NCBI RefSeq assembly: GCF_021513195.1
Contig: NZ_CP090974.1
Location: 3,298,001 to 3,362,000, forward strand
Source of the DNA: Shewanella sp. OMA3-2
GTDB taxonomy: Bacteria > Pseudomonadota > Gammaproteobacteria > Enterobacterales > Shewanellaceae
Direction: 5' to 3'
DNA: 64,000 bases
A model generated the notes under the pieces. It had not been told where the DNA came from. It ran no database searches and saw only the letters and a list, made by a program, of their open reading frames with translations. This document shows positions 39,978 through 51,197 of the stretch, one piece after another (position 1 is the stretch's first letter; every line of letters begins with the position of its first letter). The translations under genes were made by a program, and so were the position numbers.

Positions 39978-41555
39978 TTATTCCCATTCAATCGTTGCAG
40001 GTGGTTTACCTGATATATCGTAAACCACACGTGAAATTCCATCAATTTCGTTGATAATGCGGTTCGATACACGACCTAAGAATTCATAAGGTAAGTGTGC
40101 CCAATGCGCTGTCATAAAATCGATAGTTTCTACCGCGCGCAGTGATACAACCCAATCATATTTACGGCCATCACCCATCACGCCAACAGAGCGTACAGGT
40201 AAAAACACCGTAAATGCCTGGCTAACTTTATTGTATAAATCGGCTTTGTGTAATTCTTCAATAAAGATAGCGTCAGCACGGCGCAGTAAATCACAATATT
40301 CTTTCTTCACTTCACCGAGTACACGCACCCCAAGACCTGGCCCTGGAAATGGATGACGGTAAAGCATATTATATGGTAAGCCTAACTCAAGCCCTATTTT
40401 ACGCACTTCATCTTTAAATAATTCACGTAATGGCTCAACTAAACCCATCTTCATGTCGGCAGGTAACCCACCCACATTGTGATGCGACTTAATCACATGG
40501 GCTTTACCTGTGGCGCTACCTGCTGATTCAATCACATCAGGATAGATAGTACCTTGGGCTAACCACTTTGCATTGGCGCATTTTTTCGATTCTTCATCAA
40601 AAATTTCAACAAACACACGGCCAATAATTTTACGTTTAGCTTCAGGTTCAGCTTCTGATGCTAGCGCATCGAGGAAACGATTTTCAGCATCAACATGAAC
40701 AATTTTGAGTCCAAAGTGATCGCCAAACATTTCTAATACTTGCTCAGCTTCATTTAAACGCAATAGGCCGTTATCAACAAACACACAGGTTAACTTGTCA
40801 CCGATAGCACGATGCAGCAGCATGGCCACAACCGATGAATCTACCCCACCAGATAAACCAAGAATAACTTCATCATCACCGATTTGTTTCTTTAAACGCT
40901 CAATGGCATCTTCAATAATAGATGACGGTTTCCAGTTAGCAGGACAACCACAAATTTCAAGGGCGAAATGCTCAAGCATACGTTGACCTTGACGAGTGTG
41001 GGTCACTTCTGGGTGAAATTGTACGCCGTAGAATTTTTTGTCTTCGTTGGCCATTGCCGCAAAAGGACAGGTATCAGTTTTAGCAACTGCAACAAAACCT
41101 TCAGGAATGGCAGACACTTTATCGCCGTGGCTCATCCACACATCTAGTAGTGGTTTGCCTTCTGCGCTAATCGCATCTTCAATGCTTTTAAATAATGCCG
41201 AGGTAGTTTGTAACTCTATTTGAGCATAGCCAAACTCCCCCTCACCCACACCTTGAATTACTTTACCGCCAAGTTGCTCAGACATGGTTTGCATGCCGTA
41301 ACAAATACCTAATACAGGTACGCCTGCATTGAACACATATTCTGGTGCGCGAGGTGAATTTGCAGCTGTGACACTTTCTGGACCACCGGCTAAAATAATA
41401 CCATTTGGGGCAAAACCGCGAATTTGCTCTTCGCTCACATCCCAGGCCCATAACTCACAATAAACGCCAATTTCACGAATACGGCGGGCGATAAGTTGAG
41501 TGTACTGAGAACCAAAATCAAGGATCAGTATTTTATGCTCATGGATATTACTCAT
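39978..41555 (-). CDS. guaA: GMP synthase (glutamine-hydrolysing) GuaA
   Basis: Makes GMP from XMP, ATP and glutamine. The 525-residue protein has an N-terminal class I glutaminase with nucleophile Cys85 (GICYGMQTM) and [12 protein letters not shown]. The ATP-pyrophosphatase domain has the PP-loop [14 protein letters not shown], and the dimerisation domain ends in [13 protein letters not shown]. It lies 111 bases downstream of guaB, the standard guaBA order. Intact. Confidence 0.98.
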   Translation of the reverse strand: MSNIHEHKILILDFGSQYTQLIARRIREIGVYCELWAWDVSEEQIRGFAPNGIILAGGPESVTAANSPRAPEYVFNAGVPVLGICYGMQTMSEQLGGKVIQGVGEGEFGYAQIELQTTSALFKSIEDAISAEGKPLLDVWMSHGDKVSAIPEGFVAVAKTDTCPFAAMANEDKKFYGVQFHPEVTHTRQGQRMLEHFALEICGCPANWKPSSIIEDAIERLKKQIGDDEVILGLSGGVDSSVVAMLLHRAIGDKLTCVFVDNGLLRLNEAEQVLEMFGDHFGLKIVHVDAENRFLDALASEAEPEAKRKIIGRVFVEIFDEESKKCANAKWLAQGTIYPDVIESAGSATGKAHVIKSHHNVGGLPADMKMGLVEPLRELFKDEVRKIGLELGLPYNMLYRHPFPGPGLGVRVLGEVKKEYCDLLRRADAIFIEELHKADLYNKVSQAFTVFLPVRSVGVMGDGRKYDWVVSLRAVETIDFMTAHWAHLPYEFLGRVSNRIINEIDGISRVVYDISGKPPATIEWE

Positions 41556-41666
41556 GGAGTACCTTCAAATATTGATTAATGCATAACCTAAACACAGTGT
41601 TTAAGCCATTTGAAATAGCGTCAAATAGAGCGACTTATGTCACTCTATTCATTGAAAACTAATCGA

Positions 41667-43151
<1,485 letters not shown>

Positions 43152-43257
43152 CTAGTAAGTAGGATTTGAGGTGAAATATTGCGGCGAGATTATACCTTGC
43201 ATATTGCAGTTGGTAAATGGAAAATAGCTTTTTATTACCCTTATAATAAGAACAGTC

Positions 43258-44583
43258 ATGAGTGCCACAAAAAACAATGTTTATACCGTCTCCAAATTAA
43301 ACGGCGAAGTGAGGCTAATTCTTGAGGGTCAATTGGGTAAAATTTGGCTTAATGGCGAGATTTCAAACTTCTCATCGCCCTCCTCTGGTCATTGGTATTT
43401 GACCCTTAAAGATAATTTCTCTCAAATTCGTTGTGCTATGTTTAAAGGCCGTAACCAAGCAGTGCGTTTTCGTCCAGTTAACGGCCAGCAAGTGTTAGTT
43501 AAAGGCGCGATCAGCGTGTATGAGCCTCGTGGTGATTATCAATTATTAATTGAATCTATGTTGCCAGCCGGTGATGGTTTATTAGCCCAAGAATATGAAG
43601 CCCTTAAAATGAAGTTGGCAGCAGAAGGGTTATTTGCCGCAGAAACTAAACGCCCTTTACCTGATAATATCCAACGTATTGGGGTGATAACCTCAGCCAC
43701 TGGTGCTGCGCTGCGTGATGTATTGCATGTGCTTGCAAGGCGTGATCCCTCTATTGAAGTTATTGTTTACCCTACACAAGTACAAGGTGGTCCAGCAAGT
43801 CAGTTAATTTGTAATGCGATTCAAATAGCTAATCGGCGCCTTGAAGTGGATGTATTACTATTAACCCGAGGTGGTGGCTCATTAGAAGACCTGTGGTGCT
43901 TTAATAGTGAATTACTCGCCCATGCTATTTATAACAGCTCAATTCCCGTTGTCAGTGCTGTAGGGCATGAAATAGACACCACTATCAGCGACTATGTTGC
44001 TGACGTGCGCGCACCAACACCTTCCGCTGGCGCGGAACTCTTATCAAAAGACAAAGGCAATAAGACTGAAAAACTGGCTTTAATGCTGTCGCGTTTGCAT
44101 CAAAGTATTCGCCATTACCAATTGCATCAATCAAGCCGTTTAAGTCAATTGCAACATCAATTACAACGTCATGATCCCGCTAGACGCTTACAACAATTTG
44201 AGCAACGTTTTGATGAAATGCAAATGCGGTTACAAAATGCCTTACAACATCGTTTAAACCGTTTAGCGATGCAACAACAGCAATTACATAGCCGACTACA
44301 GCAATGTTCACCTGTGAATAGTTTAAAAGTCGAGGCGAATCGTCTGCAATTTTTAGAAACGCGCTTTAATGATGCAGCTAAACAGTATTTTAACCATGCG
44401 GAGTTACGCCTCAAACACGCGGTGCACCACTTAGAGACCGTGAGTCCGTTATCAACCTTAACCAGGGGATACTCGATAACCAAACACAATGATAACGTGT
44501 TAACTGATGCCACTAAGGTGAATACAGGCGATCTACTTACAACCCAGTTGAAAAAGGGCGAAGTTATATCAAAAGTGATTTAA
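43258..44583 (+). CDS. xseA: Exodeoxyribonuclease VII large subunit XseA
   Basis: Nuclease subunit that degrades single-stranded DNA with XseB. The 441-residue protein begins with an OB-fold ([25 protein letters not shown]). The catalytic domain follows ([70 protein letters not shown]). A long coiled-coil rich in Gln, His and Leu comes before the C-terminal GYSITKHND. Divergent from guaB; no defects. Confidence 0.97.
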   Translation: MSATKNNVYTVSKLNGEVRLILEGQLGKIWLNGEISNFSSPSSGHWYLTLKDNFSQIRCAMFKGRNQAVRFRPVNGQQVLVKGAISVYEPRGDYQLLIESMLPAGDGLLAQEYEALKMKLAAEGLFAAETKRPLPDNIQRIGVITSATGAALRDVLHVLARRDPSIEVIVYPTQVQGGPASQLICNAIQIANRRLEVDVLLLTRGGGSLEDLWCFNSELLAHAIYNSSIPVVSAVGHEIDTTISDYVADVRAPTPSAGAELLSKDKGNKTEKLALMLSRLHQSIRHYQLHQSSRLSQLQHQLQRHDPARRLQQFEQRFDEMQMRLQNALQHRLNRLAMQQQQLHSRLQQCSPVNSLKVEANRLQFLETRFNDAAKQYFNHAELRLKHAVHHLETVSPLSTLTRGYSITKHNDNVLTDATKVNTGDLLTTQLKKGEVISKVI

Positions 44584-44678
44584 ATATATAAACGACTTAT
44601 GGAATGTATCATTTAGGTTGCTCAAAAATAACAAAAAAGTTAAATTAAGCCTAGTTTTATAGATAAGGACTTCTAACG

Positions 44679-44906
44679 ATGAATATTAATGTAACTGTAC
44701 TTGGTCAACTTTTGATTGTCTGGATCCCCATCTCGACTATCATTATTGCTTTACTTGCAAGACGTAAAACGGAAACGCCTGTATTGATGACAGTCATTGG
44801 CTTTATTACCAGCTTCATTCCATTAATAAGTATTATAATAATGATAGTATTAATACTTAAAAAAGATATTGTTGTAACTGATAATAAAACAATATCAACA
44901 ACATAA
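44679..44906 (+). CDS. Small two-span membrane protein, unknown
   Basis: A 75-residue protein with two hydrophobic helices (about residues 6-26, LLIVWIPISTIIIALLA, and 37-62, VIGFITSFIPLISIIIMIVL) separated by RRKTET. A polar tail follows. AAGGA precedes the ATG at good spacing and a terminator follows the stop. It is 95 bases after xseA but probably separate. No family recognised. Confidence 0.65.
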   Translation: MNINVTVLGQLLIVWIPISTIIIALLARRKTETPVLMTVIGFITSFIPLISIIIMIVLILKKDIVVTDNKTISTT

Positions 44907-44935
44907 CTATATTCTCACACTAATAGTTTGTGTAA

Positions 44936-44963
44936 CAAAAAACCACCGCAAGGTGGTTTTTTT
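44936..44963 (+). terminator. Terminator after the small membrane protein gene
   Basis: Stem ACCACC/GGTGGT with GCAA loop, flanked by A and T tracts. It is also placed to stop the convergent OmpA-like gene. Confidence 0.85.
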
Positions 44964-45008
44964 GTTAGTAAATACATAAAGCTTGGCTAACGATAAGCTA
45001 AGGCTCTA

Positions 45009-45686
45009 TTACTTACCCATAGGCGTAAGCACAATTTCAACACGACGATTTTGCGCACGACCTTGTTCAGAGTCGTTGCTTGCGATTGGGCTTGATTCAC
45101 CCATACCGGTAGAAGATACACGTGAGCCACTGACTTTTTGGCTAGTAATATACTGAGCAACTTCACTGGCTCGTACTTGCGATAAACGTAAGTTGTATGA
45201 GTCAGAACCTGAACTGTCGGTATAGCCAATCACATTTAAGCGGGTGTCATCATATTCTTTGGCAACTAATACCACACTGTTTAATACTGACTTAGCACGT
45301 TGGCTTAATACGGTTTGATCAACCGCAAAGGTGACATCATTTGGCATATTAAGCACAATACTATCCCCATTACGGGTAACACTTACGCCAGTAGATTTTA
45401 ACTGTTTGCGCAATTCCGCTTCTTGCACATCCATATAATAACCAATACCGCCACCTAATGCGGCGCCCGATGCCGCTCCAATAGCCGCACCCTTAGCGCG
45501 ATCTTTTTTACTTGATGATGCCACGCCAATGACTGCGCCACCTAATGCGCCAATAATGGCACCGTTAGTTGCTTTGCTGTTTTCAGCTTCACCTGTGTAG
45601 GGATTAGGTAGTTGACAACCCGATAATAAAAGCGCCCCTGATGCGAATATCACTTTAACAGCATTGTTGATTACTTTATGACTCAT
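45009..45686 (-). CDS. OmpA-family lipoprotein with glycine zipper (YiaD-like)
   Basis: Outer-membrane lipoprotein of 225 residues that likely anchors to peptidoglycan. Lipobox LLSGC (Cys24). Residues about 40-85 form a glycine-zipper segment (GAIIGALGGAVIGV, AASGAALGGGIGYYMD). The C-terminal OmpA domain has LNVIGYTDSSGSDSYNLRLS and the peptidoglycan-binding end GRAQNRRVEIVLTP. Single gene with its own upstream spacer. Confidence 0.93.
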   Translation of the reverse strand: MSHKVINNAVKVIFASGALLLSGCQLPNPYTGEAENSKATNGAIIGALGGAVIGVASSSKKDRAKGAAIGAASGAALGGGIGYYMDVQEAELRKQLKSTGVSVTRNGDSIVLNMPNDVTFAVDQTVLSQRAKSVLNSVVLVAKEYDDTRLNVIGYTDSSGSDSYNLRLSQVRASEVAQYITSQKVSGSRVSSTGMGESSPIASNDSEQGRAQNRRVEIVLTPMGK

Positions 45687-45816
45687 TATTTGCTCTCTTT
45701 GTTTTACATTTAGCAGCGATTAACACCACTTTTTTAACATCACCTATAAGCTCGCTATTTGGCAATATTTGATATAAGGGATATTGTATCGATTACTCAA
45801 TTCTTTACTATATTTA

Positions 45817-46800
45817 TTACTGATCATTTTTTAGAGATATTGTTTTTCTGCTGAATAAGCCAGCAAACAGTAGTAATAGCACAGTCCATGACAGACTTCC
45901 GCCCTCCACGATGACCACTTCCTCAACGATGACATCTTGGTAAATAATATCACGATCGCTGCTTTCTAAAGGCAACGCATATAAACCATCTGATTCATCG
46001 GCACTTAAGGTTGCAACAACATCGTTATAACCGTATTCATATAAATCAATTAGCACATCGTAATAATCAGTTTTATATCCTTGGCGAAGCGTAGTTAACA
46101 CTTCAAAATCATCATCATCTGATTCACCATAAATGGTGAAAACATCGGTGGTATAATAATGTTCCCACGGTCCACCATTGCGGCTTAAATACATTTCTGC
46201 ATACACATTTGCCGGTTCGTTGACGGTATAACCATATACATCAGCATCAAAGGTTACGCTAAATGTTTGGTAGAACCCGTCTTGGTCAATATCATCAAAC
46301 AAACGACTATGTGCTTGATAAACAGTAAAATCGCGATAACCTAGATAGGTTTTCTGTACTTGTTGCACCTGCGTTTGAGTCATCTGACTTTGCTTAATGC
46401 TATTTCGACTTGCCGCTGTTTGTGGTGCAAATTCTTGTTGTGCAGGCTTTGGCTGCGTTAGTTTTTGCGGTGTCAATTCAGACAGCTTTAACTCAGGTAG
46501 TGCTATGGTTCCTTGTTGATATGCTGCAATACGCGCATCACGATCAATGAGTAATATTTTATCCGCACTTTGGTTTTTATTGAGTGGCTTGACGCCTTGC
46601 TTCAGCTTTTCAATTTGATTTTTTCTATCTTCATTTGCAATGCTCGGGTCTTGATTGTTAATCACTCGCCCTTCACTCACGGCTGCGGGAGTGAGTACAT
46701 AGTTTTCGGCGATAGCCGATGTACATACACTGCCCATAATCATGCTGCTCATAAAAATATTCTTTGCTTGCGTCGCTAATCTTAGGTAATTCGATTTCAT
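45817..46800 (-). CDS. Exported protein with GlyGly-CTERM-like anchor, unknown function
   Basis: Predicted envelope protein of 327 residues. A signal peptide (about 1-30, ending SAIAE) is followed by a Gln/Lys/Pro-rich linker (about 35-140) and an acidic beta-rich domain with many Tyr and Asp (DIDQDGFYQTFSVTFDADVYGY). The C-terminus, EGGSLSWTVLLLLFAGLFSR then K, has the GG, hydrophobic helix and basic end of GlyGly-CTERM proteins, which rhombosortase processes. It is divergent from the PepSY-regulator-kinase operon. Its upstream site (46845-46865) matches those of the other two units. Confidence 0.65.
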   Translation of the reverse strand: MKSNYLRLATQAKNIFMSSMIMGSVCTSAIAENYVLTPAAVSEGRVINNQDPSIANEDRKNQIEKLKQGVKPLNKNQSADKILLIDRDARIAAYQQGTIALPELKLSELTPQKLTQPKPAQQEFAPQTAASRNSIKQSQMTQTQVQQVQKTYLGYRDFTVYQAHSRLFDDIDQDGFYQTFSVTFDADVYGYTVNEPANVYAEMYLSRNGGPWEHYYTTDVFTIYGESDDDDFEVLTTLRQGYKTDYYDVLIDLYEYGYNDVVATLSADESDGLYALPLESSDRDIIYQDVIVEEVVIVEGGSLSWTVLLLLFAGLFSRKTISLKNDQ

Positions 46801-46844
46801 AATAATTCCTTAATAACTTCCCGCTTGAGTGCATTAAAGACTAT

Positions 46845-46865
46845 TCAAAATGAATCGAAGCTGAA
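46845..46865 (-). promoter_or_regulatory. Putative response-regulator site for the GlyGly-CTERM gene
   Basis: The minus strand has TTCAG-N6-TTCATTTTGA: two TTCA half-sites exactly 11 bases apart, 45 bases upstream of the ATG at 46800. It matches the sites at 46885 and 49439. An 11-base direct repeat is typical of OmpR/PhoP-family binding. Confidence 0.6.
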
Positions 46866-46884
46866 CGAATAGAAAAAGTTTACA

Positions 46885-46905
46885 TTCAGTCTGCATTCAT
46901 TTTCA
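46885..46905 (+). promoter_or_regulatory. Putative response-regulator site for the PepSY operon
   Basis: TTCAG-N6-TTCATTTTCA on the plus strand, in the same spacer as the minus-strand copy and about 154 bases before the PepSY gene. Suggests autoregulation by the encoded PhoP-like regulator. Confidence 0.6.
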
Positions 46906-47058
46906 TTATTGGATAATCAATCTTATCACTGGTTAACTGTTTCTAAACTGAAGCGGATCTTTTACACTGATGATTGATTTTGCAGAAAATGACTCACCAT
47001 GATTGTAATGACGGTAAACAATTAAACCGCCTATTAATTTGGCTAAATGGAATAACAC

Positions 47059-47400
47059 ATGAATCTGGCTCCCTTAAAAAGCGTAATGATATTGGTCTCC
47101 CTGTGGTGTAGCTTGCTATGCTTTAGTTGGCCAAGTTACGCTCAAATATCGCCGATTGTGCTTAACCTTGTCATGTTGCAACAACCTGGACCGCAAAATA
47201 ATAAACAACAAAACTTAGTAATAAGAAGCCCTCAACAGGCCTCAAGTCGTGCCCAAAGCCAGTTTGGTGGCAAAGTATTGCGGGTACAGCCAAGCCAAGT
47301 GAATGGCCACCCAGGCTATAGCGTTAAATTACTCAGCAATGATGGCGTGGTATTTTATGCCAGCGTAAATGCCGTTACCGGTGCCGTGTCGAGGAATTAA
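47059..47400 (+). CDS. PepSY domain periplasmic protein
   Basis: Small exported protein of 113 residues. A signal peptide (about 1-28, ending SYA) is followed by a Gln/Asn-rich stretch and one PepSY-like module: SQFGGKVLRVQPSQVNGHPG, YSVKLLSNDG, then YASVNAVTGAVSRN. PepSY modules often modulate or inhibit envelope partners. It lies 2 bases before the response regulator, so it is first in the operon and may act as a periplasmic accessory to the kinase. That role is inference. Confidence 0.8.
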   Translation: MNLAPLKSVMILVSLWCSLLCFSWPSYAQISPIVLNLVMLQQPGPQNNKQQNLVIRSPQQASSRAQSQFGGKVLRVQPSQVNGHPGYSVKLLSNDGVVFYASVNAVTGAVSRN

Positions 47401-47402
47401 CC

Positions 47403-48080
47403 ATGCGCATATTATTAGTTGAAGATGACTTAAGCTTACAAGCTAATTTAGTCCAGCACTTACAACAGGCTAATTACAGTGTTGATGTTGCATCTGATGG
47501 CGAAGACGGCTTATTTCAAGCGCAAGAGACTCTATTTGACGCAGCTATTATCGATGTCGGTTTACCTAAAATTGACGGCATTAGTTTAATTGAACAATTA
47601 CGTCAGCAAGGGATTAGCTACCCTATTTTAATTTTAACCGCTCGAGACGGTTGGCAAGACAAGGTAAAAGGCTTAGATGCTGGTGCTGATGACTATTTAA
47701 CTAAGCCTTTTCAAGTAGAAGAGTTATCAGCTCGGTTAAATGCACTTATTCGCCGTTCAGCCGGGCAAGCCAGCCCGGTAATTAATAATGGTCCCTTGCA
47801 ATTAAATACCCGAACCTTAGCCTTAAGCTTGCAACAGCAACCAATCACCCTAAGCAGTTCTGAATTTAAACTGTTTGAGTATTTAATGCTGCATCAAGGT
47901 GAAGTCATTTCAAAATCAACCTTAATTGAACATATTTACGATCAAGACTTTGATTTAGATTCTAATGTTATTGAAGTGTTTATTCGCAGACTTCGAAAAA
48001 AACTTGATCCTGATAACCAATATCAATTAATTGAAACCTTACGTGGTCAAGGTTATCGCTTGCGCTCCTTTGAGGAGTAA
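47403..48080 (+). CDS. OmpR/PhoP-family response regulator
   Basis: DNA-binding regulator of 225 residues. The receiver domain has acidic pocket EDD (residues 7-9), phosphoacceptor Asp51 (IIDVGLPKIDG), Thr79 and Lys101 (DDYLTKPF). DGWQDKVKGLDAGADD is characteristic of the PhoP branch. The C-terminal winged helix (about 125-225) ends VIEVFIRRLRKKLDPDN ... LRGQGYRL. Two bases separate it from both neighbours. I infer it binds the TTCA direct repeats at this locus. Confidence 0.93.
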   Translation: MRILLVEDDLSLQANLVQHLQQANYSVDVASDGEDGLFQAQETLFDAAIIDVGLPKIDGISLIEQLRQQGISYPILILTARDGWQDKVKGLDAGADDYLTKPFQVEELSARLNALIRRSAGQASPVINNGPLQLNTRTLALSLQQQPITLSSSEFKLFEYLMLHQGEVISKSTLIEHIYDQDFDLDSNVIEVFIRRLRKKLDPDNQYQLIETLRGQGYRLRSFEE

Positions 48081-48082
48081 CT

Positions 48083-49429
48083 ATGACAGCAACTCGGCAT
48101 TGGCGATATTCACTCAAAGCCCGCTTTGTATTCAGCGGCTTATTACTGATTGTAGTCTTACTACCTGCGATTGGCTTTACGGTCAATAAAGCCTTCGAAA
48201 GACAAATTGCCCTAGCAATAGAAAACCAACTTAATGCTTATATGTACAGTGTATTAGCAGTAACAGAAGTCGATGAGGGGGACATCAACATGCCTCCCCA
48301 TTTAGTTGAAAACCAATTCAATGTTATTGGTTCAGGTTTATACGCCTTAGTGAGTGACCAACAACACAGAATAGTATGGTCTTCAGGATCTTTTTTCGGC
48401 ATAAAAACACCAATATTACAACAACCTACTGTAGGCCAAAGCCAGTTTTATCGAATTAAAATAGATAAAACTAAACATGTGGTGTTTAGCTTTACCGTTA
48501 GCTTTGCCCATAATAAGCAACTCATTCCAATGACAATCCACATCATTAAAGACGAATCAGATTATCAACTACAAGCCGATGAATTTAACCGTACGCTTTG
48601 GAGTTGGATTGGGGTATTAATGCTCGTTTTAGTGGCGATTCAAACCGTTTGGTTGGCATGGACACTAAAACCTTTACGCCTGTTTAGCGATGAGATCACT
48701 CAAGTCGAACAAGGTAAACTGACTGAGCTTAATCAGCAATATCCCAATGAATTAAACATCCTAGCCAAACAGCTCAACGCCTTACTGCATACTGAACAGC
48801 AACAACGTAACCGCTACCGTAATGCTTTATCAGATTTAGCCCACAGCTTAAAAACCCCATTAGCTGTGATTAAATCTCAACCCGAGCTCAATCAAGATAG
48901 CCATGAGCAGCTTGACCATATCAACCATATTATTGGTTACCAACTGAAAAAAGCGCAAAGCGTGGCCGCAAATGCTTGGCACTTAGGGGTCAATGTAGAT
49001 GACATTGCAACAAAGTTAGTCCGTACCTTAAGTAAAATTTATTATGACAGCCATAAAGATATTGATTACCAACTGATACAACATAATAACCAAGCCGCTA
49101 TTTTTAAAGGTGACAGCACTGACTTAAGTGAAATGATCGGCAACTTGCTTGATAACGCCTGTAAAGCGGCAAAATATCAAGTATTACTGCATATTGAAAC
49201 AACCTTAGATGCGCTACATATCATTGTTGAAGATGATGGCCCAGGGCTGACTGAAATACAGCAGACCTCAATATTTGAACGCGGAGCGCGTGCTGACACT
49301 TATCAGCAAGGTCATGGCATTGGGCTGGCTATTGTGAGCGACTTGGTCAATAGCTACCAAGGTAAGCTTAATGTCAGTAAATCACACCATTTAGGCGGCG
49401 CAAAATTTAGTCTTACATTTACCCTATAA
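48083..49429 (+). CDS. PhoQ-like sensor histidine kinase
   Basis: Membrane sensor kinase of 448 residues. TM1 is about 17-34 and TM2 about 172-193, with a periplasmic sensor domain of roughly 135 residues between. A HAMP-like segment follows, then the H-box LSDLAHSLKTPLAVIKS with His254, as in PhoQ. N-box IGNLLDNACKAAK; G-boxes VEDDGPGL and GHGIGLAIV. The acidic sensor patch of enterobacterial PhoQ is not obvious. Partner of the preceding regulator. Confidence 0.93.
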   Translation: MTATRHWRYSLKARFVFSGLLLIVVLLPAIGFTVNKAFERQIALAIENQLNAYMYSVLAVTEVDEGDINMPPHLVENQFNVIGSGLYALVSDQQHRIVWSSGSFFGIKTPILQQPTVGQSQFYRIKIDKTKHVVFSFTVSFAHNKQLIPMTIHIIKDESDYQLQADEFNRTLWSWIGVLMLVLVAIQTVWLAWTLKPLRLFSDEITQVEQGKLTELNQQYPNELNILAKQLNALLHTEQQQRNRYRNALSDLAHSLKTPLAVIKSQPELNQDSHEQLDHINHIIGYQLKKAQSVAANAWHLGVNVDDIATKLVRTLSKIYYDSHKDIDYQLIQHNNQAAIFKGDSTDLSEMIGNLLDNACKAAKYQVLLHIETTLDALHIIVEDDGPGLTEIQQTSIFERGARADTYQQGHGIGLAIVSDLVNSYQGKLNVSKSHHLGGAKFSLTFTL

Positions 49430-49438
49430 CTTTTTGCT

Positions 49439-49459
49439 TTCAGCTTATGTTCATTTTCA
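49439..49459 (+). promoter_or_regulatory. Putative response-regulator site for the DUF3300 gene
   Basis: TTCAG-N6-TTCATTTTCA, with half-sites 11 bases apart, starting 10 bases after the kinase stop and 45 bases before the DUF3300 ATG. The spacing to the start codon equals that at the GlyGly-CTERM gene. Confidence 0.6.
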
Positions 49460-49503
49460 GTTTTGTATTATCAACCTAACTTAGCCAGAGTGTTGGAGAT
49501 GAT

Positions 49504-51033
49504 ATGAAACAGATCAACTTAATCGCGCCATTATTAAAACGCATATTTATAATGATGTCCGTGGTCATTATGACTATGCCATTATTAAGTGTCCATGCGG
49601 CTCAACCCACATCAGGGCAACGACAACTAGCCATGGCTGAAGAAACTATTTCAGAAGCTGAACTAGCACAAATTCTTGCCCCTATTGCCTTATATCCCGA
49701 TAGCCTGCTCACTCACATTCTGATTGCTACCACCTATCCATTAGAACTAGTACAGGCCAATCGCTGGGTCAAAAAGCAGAAAAACATTGATGTAAGTACC
49801 AGAATGCAGCTGGCAGAAAATCAACCCTGGGACCCTAGTGTCATTGCCTTAACCGCTTTCCCTAGCGTATTAGAAAAGCTGAATGACGATCTTGATTGGT
49901 CTCAAAACCTAGGTGACGCTTTTTTGCATGATGAAGAAGCGGTACTGGCCATGATACAAACTTTGCGCCGCCAAGCGGATGACGCGAATAGCTTTGATGA
50001 CATGGACAATATGCGAGTGACCAAAGTTAAAAAACAGATCATTATTGAGCCTGCGCAGCCTGAGGTCATTTATGTGCCTTACTACGACACTAGAGTGGTT
50101 TATGGTAATTGGTATTGGCACGCTTATCCGCCAGTATACTGGTATACCCGCCCAGTTTATGCTTATCACAGACCCATTTATTGGGGGCCAAGTGTCTATG
50201 TTAATTTCAACTACTTCTTTGGCTCAGTGCATTGGTCTCAACGTCGAGTAGTGGTGATTAACCATCAGCATAGCCATTACTATAAACCATCCCATAAAAT
50301 TGCCTACAGTAATGGGGCAAAGCGTTGGAAGCACCAACCGACTCACCGCCATGGTGTAGCTTATCGCAGTAGTTCGGTGAGTAAGCGTTATGATTCACCT
50401 CAGCGTTATCAACAACATCAACAAGCAAGAAGCGTGCGTAATGACACGCACATAGTCCCAAGTAGAAAACTAGATGCTGCACCACGTATACATAACAGCC
50501 AAGGGACTTATAAAATAGATAACTCACCACAACATAGAGTGAGCCAATCATTACAGCTAGCGGCTAAAGATCGCCAACATGATCGGGTTAGTCGAGAATT
50601 ACACAACCAAAAACAACCTGCCGAATATAAAAGTAATGATAGAAAGACAATTAATTCGGCACAGGTTCAACGCACGCAAGCTCATACGGTGAACCAACAA
50701 CCAGCTAAAGCGGCGAGAGACTTGAATATGGCTAAAGAGCCATCGCGTCAAAGCGCCCGCGACATTAGCTCAAGAGAGCTTGGCTCGAGTAGTACTCGTT
50801 CAAGCAATATCGGCTTAAATAACCAAAGTGCTGGCAACGGCAGCTTAAATAAACCTAGCTATCAGGTAAAACAGCCAGCGCCAAGACAAGATAGCAATAG
50901 GCAAACCGGCAATACTAGACAGGCTGATACTAGAGCCACTAATACAAGCAGACAGTCATCGCCAAGAGCTGCCCCAACGAGACAAGCTAACCATAATTCA
51001 AACGGAACAAAATCGCGTGTAATAGAGCGCTAA
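49504..51033 (+). CDS. DUF3300 domain protein, exported
   Basis: Predicted secreted or envelope protein of 509 residues. Signal peptide about 1-33 (ending VHA). The DUF3300 domain follows: ELAQILAPIALYPDSLLTHI, AENQPWDPSVIALTAFPSVL, then VIYVPYYDTRVVYGNWYWHAYPP. An aromatic region (YWYTRPVYAYHRPIYWGP) precedes a long low-complexity Gln/Asn/Ser/Arg-rich tail (about 270-509), probably disordered. Function unknown. It follows the kinase by 74 bases with its own regulator-like site, so it is likely a target of the system. Confidence 0.85.
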   Translation: MKQINLIAPLLKRIFIMMSVVIMTMPLLSVHAAQPTSGQRQLAMAEETISEAELAQILAPIALYPDSLLTHILIATTYPLELVQANRWVKKQKNIDVSTRMQLAENQPWDPSVIALTAFPSVLEKLNDDLDWSQNLGDAFLHDEEAVLAMIQTLRRQADDANSFDDMDNMRVTKVKKQIIIEPAQPEVIYVPYYDTRVVYGNWYWHAYPPVYWYTRPVYAYHRPIYWGPSVYVNFNYFFGSVHWSQRRVVVINHQHSHYYKPSHKIAYSNGAKRWKHQPTHRHGVAYRSSSVSKRYDSPQRYQQHQQARSVRNDTHIVPSRKLDAAPRIHNSQGTYKIDNSPQHRVSQSLQLAAKDRQHDRVSRELHNQKQPAEYKSNDRKTINSAQVQRTQAHTVNQQPAKAARDLNMAKEPSRQSARDISSRELGSSSTRSSNIGLNNQSAGNGSLNKPSYQVKQPAPRQDSNRQTGNTRQADTRATNTSRQSSPRAAPTRQANHNSNGTKSRVIER

Positions 51034-51056
51034 TAAAATATTGCCTACAACGCATA

Positions 51057-51097
51057 AATGTAAGTCCCAAACTCGATTTGGGGCTTACATTTTTTTA
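51057..51097 (+). terminator. Terminator of the DUF3300 gene
   Basis: Fifteen-base arms (51057-51071, 51077-51091) with one G-T pair around a CTCGA loop, followed by a T run. Confidence 0.85.
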
Positions 51098-51197
51098 ATC
51101 GCCTAAATGATTTATCGGCTTTGCTATTGATAAACGATAGGGGTTGTAGGCTTTGCGGTTTTGTTCGGTGCGAGTATTTTTACGATAGATAAAAGTG

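Noticed and set aside
50258..50551. 97-codon frame antisense to the DUF3300 gene
   Set aside because: It lies in the low-complexity tail region of a well-supported gene and has no independent support.
45817..51033. Calling the regulator and kinase true PhoP and PhoQ
   Set aside because: The branch resemblance is good, but the neighbours and the unclear sensor acidic patch do not allow orthology to be asserted, so the gene symbols were left empty.
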